Assembly (NCBI RefSeq): GCF_002237555.1
Contig: NZ_CP022540.1
Span: 1-64,000 of the forward strand
DNA: 64,000 nt
Direction: 5' to 3'
Source of the DNA: Antarctobacter heliothermus
GTDB taxonomy: Bacteria > Pseudomonadota > Alphaproteobacteria > Rhodobacterales > Rhodobacteraceae
The notes under the pieces were generated by a model. It saw nothing but the letters and a program-made list of their open reading frames with translations, did no database searches and was not told the origin of the DNA. Within the stretch, counting starts at the first letter, position 1; every line of letters starts with the position of its first letter. Shown piece by piece: positions 35,246-43,596 of this stretch. The position numbers were made by a program, and so were the translations under genes.

Positions 35246-36478
35246 TCAGAACGTCACAGGAGTATATTCTTCGCAATCTGCCGCCACGGCGGCACGCAGT
35301 TCGCTGACGATCCCGGCGTCGGCGGCGTTTACACGACTCCAGTTGGGGACAAAGGGGGTCTCATTCGGCTTGTCGAGAAAGACGTGGCCCGCCTCCATGA
35401 TGTTGTTGGCGAACAACTCGATAGTCTTTTCCTCACGGTGGCGATCAATGGTCAGGCCGTTCATCTTGGCGTCGTTGTCGTAGAATTCCACCAGATCCAG
35501 CGCGACGCGGTAGTAGGTGGCCTTGAGCGCGCGAAAGACGTTGGGGGTGAACACCGTGCCGTCCGCCGCCAGCTTGCGGAAGATCGCCTTGCAAATATCC
35601 ATCGACATGCGGTTCAGGCCGGTTGCCGCATCCTCTTCACTTACCTGTTGATGTTTGTGGTCATAGGCATCGGCGATTTCCACCTGACAGACGGAATGCC
35701 GCCCCAGATTGCGCCAAACCTCAGACAGCACGCCGATCTCCAACCCCCAGTCCGACGGGATGCGTAGATCCGGCAACAGCGAGGTGCGCAGCGCAAACTC
35801 GCCCGACAGCGGATAACGAAAGGCGCGCAGGTAATCGATATAATCGCGGTCGCCGACCACCTTTTTCAGCGCGATCAGCAGCGGTGAGACCAACAGCCGT
35901 GTCACCCGCCCGTTCAGTTTTCCGTCACCGATCCGCGGGTAATACCCCTTGGACAGCTGATAGCGGAAATTCGGGTTCACCACCGGATAGACCAGCCGGT
36001 CCAGCAGGTCGCGTTTGTAGGTGACAATATCGCAATCATGCAGCGCCATAACAGCGGTGTCGGCGCAAGAGATCAGGTAGCCCATGCAAGTCCACATGTT
36101 CTTACCCTTGCCCTGCTCATTGGGGGCCAGTCCCATTTCGACCAATTTGTCGTTCAATGCCTGCATTCGGGGGCTGTCGTTCCAGAGAACCACATGATCC
36201 TGCGGCAGGCGGGCAAAGAAATCGCGCGCGCGGCGAAACTGCGCCTCATCGGCGCGGTCCAGCCCGATGATGACACGGTGCAGATAGGACACCTTGCTCA
36301 GCTCGTCGATGATGTTGCCCATAGCCGGGCCTTCAAGCTCTGAGTAGAGGCAGGGCAGGACAAGGCTGATCTTGCGGGTTTGAGCGTAGGTTTCGATCTC
36401 GTAGATCAGTTCCTCGACCGGGCGAGACCGCAGGTTATGAAACTGGGCGATATTGCCGTTCTGGTGAAAATCCGCCAT
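35246..36478 (-). CDS. gpgS: Glucosyl-3-phosphoglycerate synthase
   Basis: A 410-residue GT-A glycosyltransferase: ISLVLPCLYSELEGPAMGNIIDELSKVSYLHRVIIGLDRADEAQF, GKGKNMWTCMGYL, the metal-binding DCD in VMALHDCDIVTY, and FRYPLSGEFALRTSLLPDLRIPSDWGLEIGVL. These are hallmarks of the GpgS/MpgS-like GT81/GT78 enzymes that join a nucleotide-sugar to 3-phosphoglycerate. Start MADFHQNGN chosen by its AAAGGA site. It follows the phosphatase gene by 5 nt. The product is the precursor of the compatible solute glucosylglycerate. Confidence 0.88.
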   Translation of the reverse strand: MADFHQNGNIAQFHNLRSRPVEELIYEIETYAQTRKISLVLPCLYSELEGPAMGNIIDELSKVSYLHRVIIGLDRADEAQFRRARDFFARLPQDHVVLWNDSPRMQALNDKLVEMGLAPNEQGKGKNMWTCMGYLISCADTAVMALHDCDIVTYKRDLLDRLVYPVVNPNFRYQLSKGYYPRIGDGKLNGRVTRLLVSPLLIALKKVVGDRDYIDYLRAFRYPLSGEFALRTSLLPDLRIPSDWGLEIGVLSEVWRNLGRHSVCQVEIADAYDHKHQQVSEEDAATGLNRMSMDICKAIFRKLAADGTVFTPNVFRALKATYYRVALDLVEFYDNDAKMNGLTIDRHREEKTIELFANNIMEAGHVFLDKPNETPFVPNWSRVNAADAGIVSELRAAVAADCEEYTPVTF

Positions 36479-36483
36479 GCGAG

Positions 36484-37254
36484 TCAGTCCTTTGTGTCGT
36501 TCAGAATGGCTAGCACCGCCTCGGCCCAACCAGAGGGTCCGGGCTGGGCGGTGCGCCGGATGGTGCCAAGTGCCTCACCGGGCAGTTCGGGGATGCCGGG
36601 GCCGTGGTCATTGCGCACGATGACGCCGAGGCTGGCGGCCTGCAGCATGTCGGTGTCATTGGGGGCGTCGCCCAGCGCCAGCGTGCGGCGGGCGTTCAGT
36701 TCGGCGGCAATCTGGCGTAAGCCGTCCGCCTTGGTCTGCCCATGCGAGAGCGTCAGAAACCGCCCGCCCGAGCGAGCCTGAATTCCCAGACCCGCAAGAG
36801 CATGTTGAAAGCTGGCGCGCCCAGCGTCGCTGCCGTGCCAAAGTCCCGGTTCAGAGTGTTGACGCTGTCGGGCCCGCTGCGCCGACGCCAGTGGCAGGCC
36901 AGTGATCTGCGCGACCTTGGCATCCGTCATGTCGCCAAAACCGGTGAACGCGGCGCGCAACTCGGCGGGCAGCCTGTCCAGCGCGGCTCGGATCTCCGTG
37001 TAGGCGGCATCGTCCGCGTCTTTGCTGCCGGGACGGTAGATGCCCGCACCGTTTTCGACGATGGCGGGCCATTGCCCAAGGTTCAGTGACTTGTGCAGCA
37101 CTGCGACCTCGGCGGCGGTCTTGGAGGTGGCAAGGATCAGCGGAATGCCCCGCGCCCCAAGCGCGTCCAGCGCCGGTTGCGCCGCAGCGTATGAATAATT
37201 TTCGTGATCCAGAAGGGTTCCGTCCAGATCGCTGAAGACGACAAGTTCTGTCAC
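36484..37254 (-). CDS. gpgP: HAD phosphatase, glucosyl/mannosyl-3-phosphoglycerate phosphatase
   Basis: A 256-residue HAD enzyme of the Cof/MpgP branch: nucleophile motif VFSDLDGTLLDHENYSY (about 6-22), LILATSKTAAEV (motif II), Lys in GQTKADGLRQIAAEL, and LALGDAPNDTDMLQAA (motif IV). It would remove phosphate from glucosyl-3-phosphoglycerate. It is the gene immediately upstream of gpgS, so synthesis is a two-gene unit. MpgP and GpgP activities overlap in this family. Confidence 0.87.
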   Translation of the reverse strand: MTELVVFSDLDGTLLDHENYSYAAAQPALDALGARGIPLILATSKTAAEVAVLHKSLNLGQWPAIVENGAGIYRPGSKDADDAAYTEIRAALDRLPAELRAAFTGFGDMTDAKVAQITGLPLASAQRARQRQHSEPGLWHGSDAGRASFQHALAGLGIQARSGGRFLTLSHGQTKADGLRQIAAELNARRTLALGDAPNDTDMLQAASLGVIVRNDHGPGIPELPGEALGTIRRTAQPGPSGWAEAVLAILNDTKD

Positions 37255-37397
37255 GCGGTGTGCCGATTTATCATTGCCGTCCCGTTATGGCGGGCGATGG
37301 AGGGGCAGGCCAGAGGTGACGCGCACAGCGCAGGCAGTGTGCGCAAAAACTATGCAAACGCCCGCTATTCACCCGAATTGCCTTTTTTATAGGCATG

Positions 37398-38018
37398 TCA
37401 GGTTTGATGCACCACAACGTCCACCGGGGCCCGACCGGCCAGCACCCGACGCGCGTTCGGGATGTCGTTGGACAGGGCCTTTTGCCGGGCGTCCTCTGGC
37501 GCGTAGCCATAGTCCAGCCAGCGACTGAACAGGCGGCGTTCCAGTTCCGCTTCGGGCACTTCCAGAAAGACGGTGGCATCCCAAAGCGGCATCAGGGTGT
37601 CCCAGGGCGGTTCTGCGAAGCAGAGGTAATTGCCCTCGACCACAACAATGTCCGTGTCTGGACCAATCTCTTGTGCGCCAGCGATCGCTATCTCTCGCGC
37701 GCGATCAAAAACCGGCAACAGGACGGACGGCTCAGCGGCGACGCGTGTCAGCGTGGCCTTGAAACCGTCAAAATCAATGGTCTCCGGCGCGCCTTTGCGC
37801 GGCAGCAGGCCGCGCGGCTCCAGCAGGCGGTTGTCGAGGTGAAACCCGTCCATCGGCATAAGCACGGCGCGCGGACCAAGGTGACCGACCAGCGCTTCTG
37901 CCAAGGTGGATTTGCCCGATCCGGGCGGCCCCGCGACCGCCAGCATCATGCGGCGGCCTTTGGCGGTGACGTGGCTCAGGTGGTCGGTGATCTGTTGCAG
38001 GTCCGTATCGGGGATCAT
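37398..38018 (-). CDS. P-loop nucleoside/sugar-acid kinase family protein
   Basis: A 206-residue kinase of the uridine kinase/pantothenate kinase-like P-loop type: AVAGPPGSGKSTLAEALVGHL (Walker A), MPMDGFHLDNRLLEPRGLLPRKGAPETID, VVVEGNYLCFAEPPWDTLMPLWDATVFLEVP and RRLFSRWLDYG. It starts 3 nt after glpK. Members are annotated as fructose-transport or nucleoside kinases. Phosphorylation of the glycerate released by the nearby phosphorylase is a speculative fit, since some D-glycerate 3-kinases share this fold. Confidence 0.8.
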   Translation of the reverse strand: MIPDTDLQQITDHLSHVTAKGRRMMLAVAGPPGSGKSTLAEALVGHLGPRAVLMPMDGFHLDNRLLEPRGLLPRKGAPETIDFDGFKATLTRVAAEPSVLLPVFDRAREIAIAGAQEIGPDTDIVVVEGNYLCFAEPPWDTLMPLWDATVFLEVPEAELERRLFSRWLDYGYAPEDARQKALSNDIPNARRVLAGRAPVDVVVHQT

Positions 38019-38021
38019 GTC

Positions 38022-39521
38022 TCAGACCTCCTGCGCCGCCGCAACGGCGCGTTTCCAAGCGGCGTATTTTGCTGCACGGGTATCTTCATCCATAGCCGGC
38101 TCAAACCGCCGTTCCAGCGCCCAAGTGTCCGCAAAGCCCGCCATGTCGGGATACAGACCGGCCCGTTGTCCGGCCAACCATGCCGCGCCCATCGCAGTGG
38201 TTTCCAGGACCTCAGGGCGATCGACAGAGGCGCCAATAATGTCCGACAGGAATTGCATCGCCCAGTCAGAGGCGGTCATGCCGCCATCGACCCGAAGCGT
38301 CGCAGCGGTTCTGTCCGCGCCGCCAGAGGCGTCCCAATCCGCCTGCATCGCCTCCAGCAAATCGCGGGTCTGATAGCCCACGGATTCCAGCGCCGCGCGC
38401 GCCAGCTCCGCCGGGCCGGAATTGCGGGTCAGGCCAAAGATCGCACCGCGACAGTCGGCGTTCCAATAAGGCGCGCCAAGACCGGTAAAGGCAGGCACCA
38501 TGATCACGCCCTGCCCGGCATCCGCCGTCTCGGCCAGCGGTTGCGTTTCTGCCGCGTCCCGGATGATCCGCAGGCCATCGCGCAGCCATTGCACCACCGC
38601 GCCCGCGACAAAAATCGATCCCTCAAGCGCGTAACTACGTTTGCCGTCCAGTTGATAGGCAATGGTGGTCAGCAGCCGGTTTTCGCTGCGCACTGGCGTG
38701 TCGCCGGTGTTGAGCAGGGCGAAACAGCCGGTGCCATAGGTGGATTTCAACATTCCCGGCTGAAAACAGGCCTGCCCCACGGTGGCGGCCTGCTGATCAC
38801 CGGCAACGCCAAGGATCGGGATTTCGCGGCCGAAGAGATCGGCGCGCGTCATGCCAAAATCGGCGGCGCAGTCCAGTACGTCGGGCAACATCGTCTTTGG
38901 GATGTCCAGCATTGCACACATCTCATCCGACCAAGCCCCGCGATGGATGTCGAACAGCATGGTGCGCGCTGCATTGGTGGCGTCGGTGACGTGGCGGGCG
39001 CCGCCGGTCAGGTTCCAGATCAGCCAGCTGTCGACGGTGCCGAACAGCAGGTCCCCCGCCTCGGCGCGTGCTCGGGCACCCTCGACGTTGTCCAGCAGCC
39101 AAGCCAGTTTGGTGCCTGAGAAATAGGGGTCCAGCAGCAGGCCGGTGGTGTCGGTGACAGTGCCTTCATGGCCCGCATCCTTGAGGCTGCGGCACAGGTC
39201 AGAGGTTCGCCTGTCCTGCCAGACAATGGCATTGTGGATCGGTTTGCCGGTCTTGCGATCCCAAACGAGCGTGGTTTCGCGCTGATTGGTGATGCCGATG
39301 GCGGCGATCTCCTTGGCGCTGATCCCGGCCTTTTCGATGGCAGCGCGGCATGTGGCGGCGGTGGTCGCCCAAAGGTCTGATGGGTCATGTTCAACCCAGC
39401 CAGAGGCGGGAAAGTGTTGGGGAAATTCTTCTTGCGCGGAACTTTTAATCTGCAAATCCTGATCGAAAAGCAGGGCCCGGCTGGATGTGGTGCCCTGATC
39501 TATGGCGAGAATATAACCCAT
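38022..39521 (-). CDS. glpK: Glycerol kinase
   Basis: A 499-residue FGGY kinase at full GlpK length: [54 protein letters not shown], the FGGY signature region [18 protein letters not shown], and [27 protein letters not shown]. It makes glycerol 3-phosphate. No glpD or glpF is adjacent; instead it leads a unit running into the P-loop kinase and glucosylglycerate genes. An EcfG-type promoter points at it from about 100 nt upstream. Confidence 0.93.
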   Translation of the reverse strand: MGYILAIDQGTTSSRALLFDQDLQIKSSAQEEFPQHFPASGWVEHDPSDLWATTAATCRAAIEKAGISAKEIAAIGITNQRETTLVWDRKTGKPIHNAIVWQDRRTSDLCRSLKDAGHEGTVTDTTGLLLDPYFSGTKLAWLLDNVEGARARAEAGDLLFGTVDSWLIWNLTGGARHVTDATNAARTMLFDIHRGAWSDEMCAMLDIPKTMLPDVLDCAADFGMTRADLFGREIPILGVAGDQQAATVGQACFQPGMLKSTYGTGCFALLNTGDTPVRSENRLLTTIAYQLDGKRSYALEGSIFVAGAVVQWLRDGLRIIRDAAETQPLAETADAGQGVIMVPAFTGLGAPYWNADCRGAIFGLTRNSGPAELARAALESVGYQTRDLLEAMQADWDASGGADRTAATLRVDGGMTASDWAMQFLSDIIGASVDRPEVLETTAMGAAWLAGQRAGLYPDMAGFADTWALERRFEPAMDEDTRAAKYAAWKRAVAAAQEV

Positions 39522-39617
39522 GGTCCGCTCCTCCCAAGTATGGCGCCTGCACTGTACCGCCCCTCAGTGAGTAGCCTTGGCTGTCTACGCTGACAAGATG
39601 GCGCCATGCCCGCAAAG

Positions 39618-39643
39618 GGAACGCCGTACGGGCGGCGCGCGTT
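39618..39643 (+). promoter_or_regulatory. EcfG-type promoter, towards the PRC-barrel gene
   Basis: GGAAC - N17 - CGTT, about 68 nt before the PRC-barrel start. It is interleaved with a minus-strand EcfG-type promoter; the whole is near-palindromic (GGGAACGC ... GCGTTCCC). Confidence 0.7.
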
Positions 39644-39645
39644 CC
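39621..39645 (-). promoter_or_regulatory. EcfG-type promoter, towards glpK
   Basis: On the minus strand GGAAC - N16 - CGTT, about 100 nt before the glpK start. This would place glycerol kinase and the P-loop kinase, and perhaps gpgP-gpgS, under the general stress sigma factor. Confidence 0.6.
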
Positions 39646-39710
39646 CCAAAGGACCAGAGTGATGGGTGCGGCGCGCCGCCCACCCGCAGGATGCACAAGG
39701 AGATGCGCCC

Positions 39711-40379
39711 ATGTTGCACGACCTTTCAGAGCTATTCGAGACACCGCTAGAGACACATTCCGGACCGGCAGGCCTGCGCGAGATCTTTTTTGATCGTAAC
39801 ACCGGGCGCATCCGTCTGGTCGCAATCGAAATGGCGCGTACGGCCCCCCGGACGGAGGCCCTGATCGACGCGGCCCGCCTATCCACACCGGTGCACGACG
39901 GCGGTGGCTGGACTTTGTCCGTGGGCGACGATGAAATCGCCGCTGCGCTCAGCTGGCCCGAGGTGCTGGAACAGGACGCCATGGATCTTGCCATTTGGCC
40001 GATGGTTGTGGCCGGTCCCTTGGGCACCAGTTTCGCGCCACTGCTGGCGCTGTCGGCGTTGCGAGAGAACGCGCCCGACTCGAACCCCACATCGCCCGAC
40101 ACACAGACCGCCAATGAACTGGTCGCCCCGCTGCAACAGGCTGGCGACTGGATCGGCGCAACGGTCTTTGGCCACGACGGAGAACTTGGCAGGTTGACGG
40201 GACTGATGTTTGAGCCTGCCACCCGGACCATCCGCGCATTGCGGCTGACGGATACGCCCGCGGGTGGCCCAGTTGAACTGCCCTATGACCGCCTGCGCTA
40301 TCGGGCAGAGAGCGGTGGCCATCTGGTGGTCGATGCGACACGCGATGATCTGATACAGGTCGGCACCGAAAACGCCTGA
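39711..40379 (+). CDS. PRC-barrel domain-containing protein
   Basis: A 222-residue cytoplasmic protein with two PRC-barrel-like halves: LREIFFDRNTGRIRLVAIEM (about 25-45) and WIGATVFGHDGELGRLTGLMFEPATRTIRALRLTDTP with VELPYDRLRYR (about 150-200). PRC-barrels occur in stress, RNA-processing and photosynthetic assembly factors. The ATG has AAGGAG 8 nt upstream. It has its own EcfG-type promoter, so it is a likely general stress protein. Confidence 0.75.
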   Translation: MLHDLSELFETPLETHSGPAGLREIFFDRNTGRIRLVAIEMARTAPRTEALIDAARLSTPVHDGGGWTLSVGDDEIAAALSWPEVLEQDAMDLAIWPMVVAGPLGTSFAPLLALSALRENAPDSNPTSPDTQTANELVAPLQQAGDWIGATVFGHDGELGRLTGLMFEPATRTIRALRLTDTPAGGPVELPYDRLRYRAESGGHLVVDATRDDLIQVGTENA

Positions 40380-40432
40380 CAAACCAAAGACTGGAACCCT
40401 GACCGCGGCGATTGTGAAAAAAGTGGATCAGC

Positions 40433-40556
40433 ACGGGAACCAAACCTCCCGTCATGCATTTGTTAGCTATCAAGGCACGAAATGATGCGGGCGTGTTCCC
40501 TCCCCTCCCCCGCTCGCATCCCAACGCCCCCGTCGGTGCTCCGCCGGGGGCGTTTT
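40433..40556 (+). ncRNA. Candidate small RNA with anti-Shine-Dalgarno loops
   Basis: Three stacked structures follow the PRC-barrel gene. The first is ACGGG - loop containing AACCTC - CCCGT. The second is a 10-bp hairpin GATGCGGGCG / CGCTCGCATC (one G-T pair) whose 17-nt loop is TGTTCCCTCCCCTCCCC. The third is a perfect 10-bp terminator AACGCCCCCG / CGGGGGCGTT followed by TTTCTT. Pyrimidine-rich CCUCC loops in paired hairpins are the design of the CcsR-type stress RNAs of Rhodobacter. It could be an independent transcript or processed from the upstream mRNA 3' end. Confidence 0.55.
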
Positions 40557-40623
40557 CTTGTTCGTGGCAATTCGCAAGCGGCGCTTTGAGAGAGACGCCT
40601 TGAGGGCCACGCACCCCCCCCAT

Positions 40624-40660
40624 AAAAAAAACGCCCGCCGCAGGATGCGGCAGGCGTACT
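40624..40660 (-). terminator. Rho-independent terminator for the minus-strand gene at 40681
   Basis: On the minus strand CGCCTGCCGC - ATCCT - GCGGCGGGCG followed by eight T. Confidence 0.85.
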
Positions 40661-40680
40661 GTCGGGAAAAGAGTTGCGCG

Positions 40681-40971
40681 TCAGTCGCTCAGAGCAGAGT
40701 GCAGCGTTGACTGCGCGCCGTGCATATCGATGTGGACCAGCGCGTCGTGTTGTTCCAGCACGTCATGGATCGCCACCAGCTTGGCCACATGCGAGGCGGA
40801 AGGATGATCCACGATCATCTGCAGGCGGGCCTGACTCGCAGGCGGCACTTCGGTCAGTTCAAACGCCTCAACGAATTGGTACAAATCAGCGGCAAGCCCG
40901 TCCCGGACCTGCGCGTTCGCGGGGGCCGTCAGCAGGGCGGCGGCGAAAGTGAGGGCGATGATACGGAGCAT
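40681..40971 (-). CDS. Small secreted protein of unknown function
   Basis: A 96-residue protein beginning MLRIIALTFAAALLTAPANA (signal peptide) with a perfect AGGAGG site upstream; the longer frame lacks a signal. The mature part (QVRDGLAADLYQFVEAFELTEVPPASQARLQMIVDHPSASHVAKLVAIHDVLEQH) looks helical and acidic. No family is recognised. It has its own terminator. Confidence 0.7.
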   Translation of the reverse strand: MLRIIALTFAAALLTAPANAQVRDGLAADLYQFVEAFELTEVPPASQARLQMIVDHPSASHVAKLVAIHDVLEQHDALVHIDMHGAQSTLHSALSD

Positions 40972-41370
40972 TGTGATCCTCCTGGTCCGGTTTCGGTCAT
41001 TGGGCAAATCTTGCCCGCATGGTCGCGCCATAACGGCGGCGGCCTTGGATTTCATTGTCTTGCTGTTGGTTTGTCGCGCGGCGGGCTAACGGCCGTTCGG
41101 TCGAACCCTCGGGCGGTCAGGCAGCGGTGTGCACCGTGACGGCCCTGTTGGCGCTTGTCGGCAAGTCATGTTCATCTACGTTGCCCCCCAGTCGGCCAAC
41201 TTGTTTCGACGGATGGCGCCGCACAGGCGGCGCCCCAGCGGAGGGCAATGTCATGGCAACGCGGCGCTGTGCCGCAAAACATGCCTCCATCCGCTGTCTT
41301 CAATAGCAAAACTCCGCCAACCCGCAAAAGGTTCCCTTGCCCCCTGAATTCCCCGTTAACGATGGGACGG
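40972..41370. other. Intergenic stretch with no supported gene
   Basis: About 400 nt between the small secreted protein and the EcfG-type promoter at 41371. Only short frames without ribosome sites are present and I see no clear repeat or RNA structure. Confidence 0.4.
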
Positions 41371-41396
41371 GGAACGAGTCGTGAGGCATCTGCGTT
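41371..41396 (+). promoter_or_regulatory. EcfG-type promoter of the hydrolase-DUF2254 operon
   Basis: GGAAC - N17 - CGTT. The expected transcript start near 41403 leaves a leader of about 40 nt before the ATG at 41442, which supports that start over one at 41403. Confidence 0.75.
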
Positions 41397-41441
41397 ACGC
41401 CAATGCGGGTCTTTTTCCCGCCAGTGAAGGACACGCCAGAC

Positions 41442-42305
41442 ATGAATGCCATCCCCCGTTTGCCCCCTCGTTCGACCCGCGGCAGATCAATCCCTGTCCG
41501 GCCACAACGGGCGGAGGCGGATCCTGTGGTCTTCCTGCCCGGTCTGTTCATGACCAGCGACGTCTGGGTACCGATCTGCCAAACCATGGGGCTGCGCAAC
41601 CGCTTGCTGCTGGATCTTCCGGGACACAGCACGGGCGAGACGGCCGCACAGGTGATCGAGATGCTGCACGGCGACCGCTGGCTGGATCGGATGGAGACCC
41701 GGATTGCAGAGTTTTCGGGCGGACGCCCGGTACATCTGGTCGGCCATTCGACCGGCGGTCTGGTGAGCCTGCTGCTGGCGTGGCGCGCGCCGCAGCTTGT
41801 ACGCTCTCTGGTGCTGGTGGGCGCCCCCATCACCGGTCACCGCGATCTGCCACGCGACCTAGGTGCCTCGCTGATGGCACATGACTATGCAGGACGATGG
41901 AGCATGCCGCTGCTCTGGCGGCTAGGGTTGGCGACAAGGAACAATTTCGAACGTACCATGGCGACGGTGATGCCACGCGCTGCGGCGCGGAACGTCCCCG
42001 ACGAGATGCGGCAAAGCCTGCAACGCTGCACGCCCGAGGCAGTACGGCAATTCGGCAAATGGGTACTGGAACAGGATGTAACAGCCACGATGGAACGGAT
42101 CGACAAACCTTGCCTGGCCATCATCGGGCGTAACGACAGCGTGGTGCCCGCCCAGCACCAAATCAAACTGCTGCATCACTTGCCGCAGGCACAGGCACAG
42201 CTTGTCCCCGGCGGTCACCTGCCCTTTGTCGAAAAGCCGCAACATTTTGCCCGGACGCTGCGCGGCTGGCTGTCGTTGCCGCATGACACGCAGACGGCCG
42301 GTTGA
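41442..42305 (+). CDS. Alpha/beta hydrolase
   Basis: A 287-residue alpha/beta hydrolase: VVFLPGLFMTSDVWVPICQTMG, nucleophile Ser103 in LVGHSTGGLVSLLLAW, an acid Asp near IIGRNDSVVPAQHQ and the catalytic His in VPGGHLPFVEKP. The start has AAGGA 10 nt upstream. It precedes the DUF2254 gene by 5 nt and follows an EcfG-type promoter. The substrate is unknown. Confidence 0.8.
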   Translation: MNAIPRLPPRSTRGRSIPVRPQRAEADPVVFLPGLFMTSDVWVPICQTMGLRNRLLLDLPGHSTGETAAQVIEMLHGDRWLDRMETRIAEFSGGRPVHLVGHSTGGLVSLLLAWRAPQLVRSLVLVGAPITGHRDLPRDLGASLMAHDYAGRWSMPLLWRLGLATRNNFERTMATVMPRAAARNVPDEMRQSLQRCTPEAVRQFGKWVLEQDVTATMERIDKPCLAIIGRNDSVVPAQHQIKLLHHLPQAQAQLVPGGHLPFVEKPQHFARTLRGWLSLPHDTQTAG

Positions 42306-42310
42306 CGGGG

Positions 42311-43582
42311 ATGGCAAACAAACGCGCTTTCAGTTTCGTCCAATCCATGCTGACCCTTCGTCGGATCAGCCGCATTCTCTGGGTGCGGGTCGCTCTGCTG
42401 TCGGCGTTGTCCGTCATCGCGGCGCTGTCGGCGGAATTGCTGGGCCCCCTGATCCCGGACGGCCCGCGCGACAGGTTTACCGCGTCCGCCACGCTGCCGA
42501 TCCTGAACATCCTTGCCAACGGAATGCTGGCGGTCGCAACCTTTTCGCTGGGCATCATGGTGTCGACCCACCGCACGTTGGCACAGCAATCGACCCCGCG
42601 CATTCACCGGTTGCTGATGGAGGACACCTCGACCCAGACAATGCTGGCGACCTTTATCGGCGCTTTCGTCTTTGCGCTGTCCTCGATCATCCTTTACCGG
42701 GCCGGTTATTACAGCGAGAGCGCGTCGGTGATTGTCTTTGCCGCAACCGTTCTGGTGGTCGCGGCCATCGTTGTGTCGCTGGTGCGCTGGATCGGACAAC
42801 TGTCAAAAATCGGCAGCGTGGAATACGCGCTGTTGCGCGCCGAACAAACGGCAAGCGAGATCCTGCGCCAACAACGGCATCTGCCGCGATTGGGCGGACG
42901 CCCGCTAGATCAGGCGCCCCCCGAAGAGGGTACAGAGATCTTTGCGCCAACCTCGGGCTTTTTGCGGCGCATCGATATGGACGAATTGCAAAACTGCGCC
43001 GAGTCCTGTGACGCGACGGTTTGCCTGGACATTCTGCCGGGTGCAATTGTGCTGCGTGAACAGGTGTTAGGCACACTGCGAGGCAGCAGTGAAACCAAGA
43101 GGGTCGCCGCCTGTTTCCTGATCGACCCAGAGCGGACCTATGAACAGGACCCGGGTTATGCGCTGCAGGCGCTGCGCGAATCCGCCTCCAAGGCGCTGTC
43201 ACCCGGCATTAATGACCCAAAAACCGCCATAGACGTGATCGCACGGCTAGAGCGTTTGCTGTGGGATTGGGCGCTTGCCGATGCGGAAGCGGTGGAACCG
43301 TCTTTCGACCGGGTATATCTGCGCGAGGTCGGTGCCGACGCCCTGCTCGAGGCCGCATTCCGCGATCTGTCCCGCGACGCGGCAGGGTTTGGCGACGTGC
43401 TGGACGCGGTGGCAATGGCGTTGGCGCATCTCCGCAGTCGGATGCCTGCGACAGGCGTCGCCGTGATTGACGATCTGGCGGCAGATCTGCGCGCCCATGG
43501 CGATGCCGGGTTGATGACTGACCGGGAACGCGCCCGGCTGACCTGCAGGCTTGACGCGCTTGGCCTAACGCCGGGCCATTGA
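42311..43582 (+). CDS. DUF2254 family membrane protein
   Basis: A 423-residue protein with four N-terminal helices (LWVRVALLSALSVIAALSAELLG, ILNILANGMLAVATFSLGIMV, TMLATFIGAFVFALSSIILY, VIVFAATVLVVAAIVVSLV), the STHRTLAQQSTPRIHRLLMEDTSTQ loop typical of DUF2254, and a soluble C-terminal half (SGFLRRIDMDELQNCAESCDATVCLDILPGAIVL). Its function is unknown. It shares the EcfG-type promoter of the hydrolase. Confidence 0.8.
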   Translation: MANKRAFSFVQSMLTLRRISRILWVRVALLSALSVIAALSAELLGPLIPDGPRDRFTASATLPILNILANGMLAVATFSLGIMVSTHRTLAQQSTPRIHRLLMEDTSTQTMLATFIGAFVFALSSIILYRAGYYSESASVIVFAATVLVVAAIVVSLVRWIGQLSKIGSVEYALLRAEQTASEILRQQRHLPRLGGRPLDQAPPEEGTEIFAPTSGFLRRIDMDELQNCAESCDATVCLDILPGAIVLREQVLGTLRGSSETKRVAACFLIDPERTYEQDPGYALQALRESASKALSPGINDPKTAIDVIARLERLLWDWALADAEAVEPSFDRVYLREVGADALLEAAFRDLSRDAAGFGDVLDAVAMALAHLRSRMPATGVAVIDDLAADLRAHGDAGLMTDRERARLTCRLDALGLTPGH

Positions 43583-43596
43583 ATCGGAGGTTAGCC

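Noticed and set aside
37395..39119. Long plus-strand open frame (574 codons)
   Set aside because: It is antisense to glpK and the P-loop kinase, both of which are unmistakable; its translation is Arg/His/Gln-rich without any domain, typical of the shadow of a GC-rich gene.
40393..40420. GGAAC after the PRC-barrel gene as an EcfG promoter for the candidate small RNA
   Set aside because: At 16 nt spacing the -10 reads GTGA, not CGTT, so it does not meet the criterion used for the other sites.
40454..40602. Small frame starting MHLLAIKARNDAG over the candidate small RNA
   Set aside because: No ribosome site, and the frame runs through the perfect terminator; the hairpins explain the sequence better.
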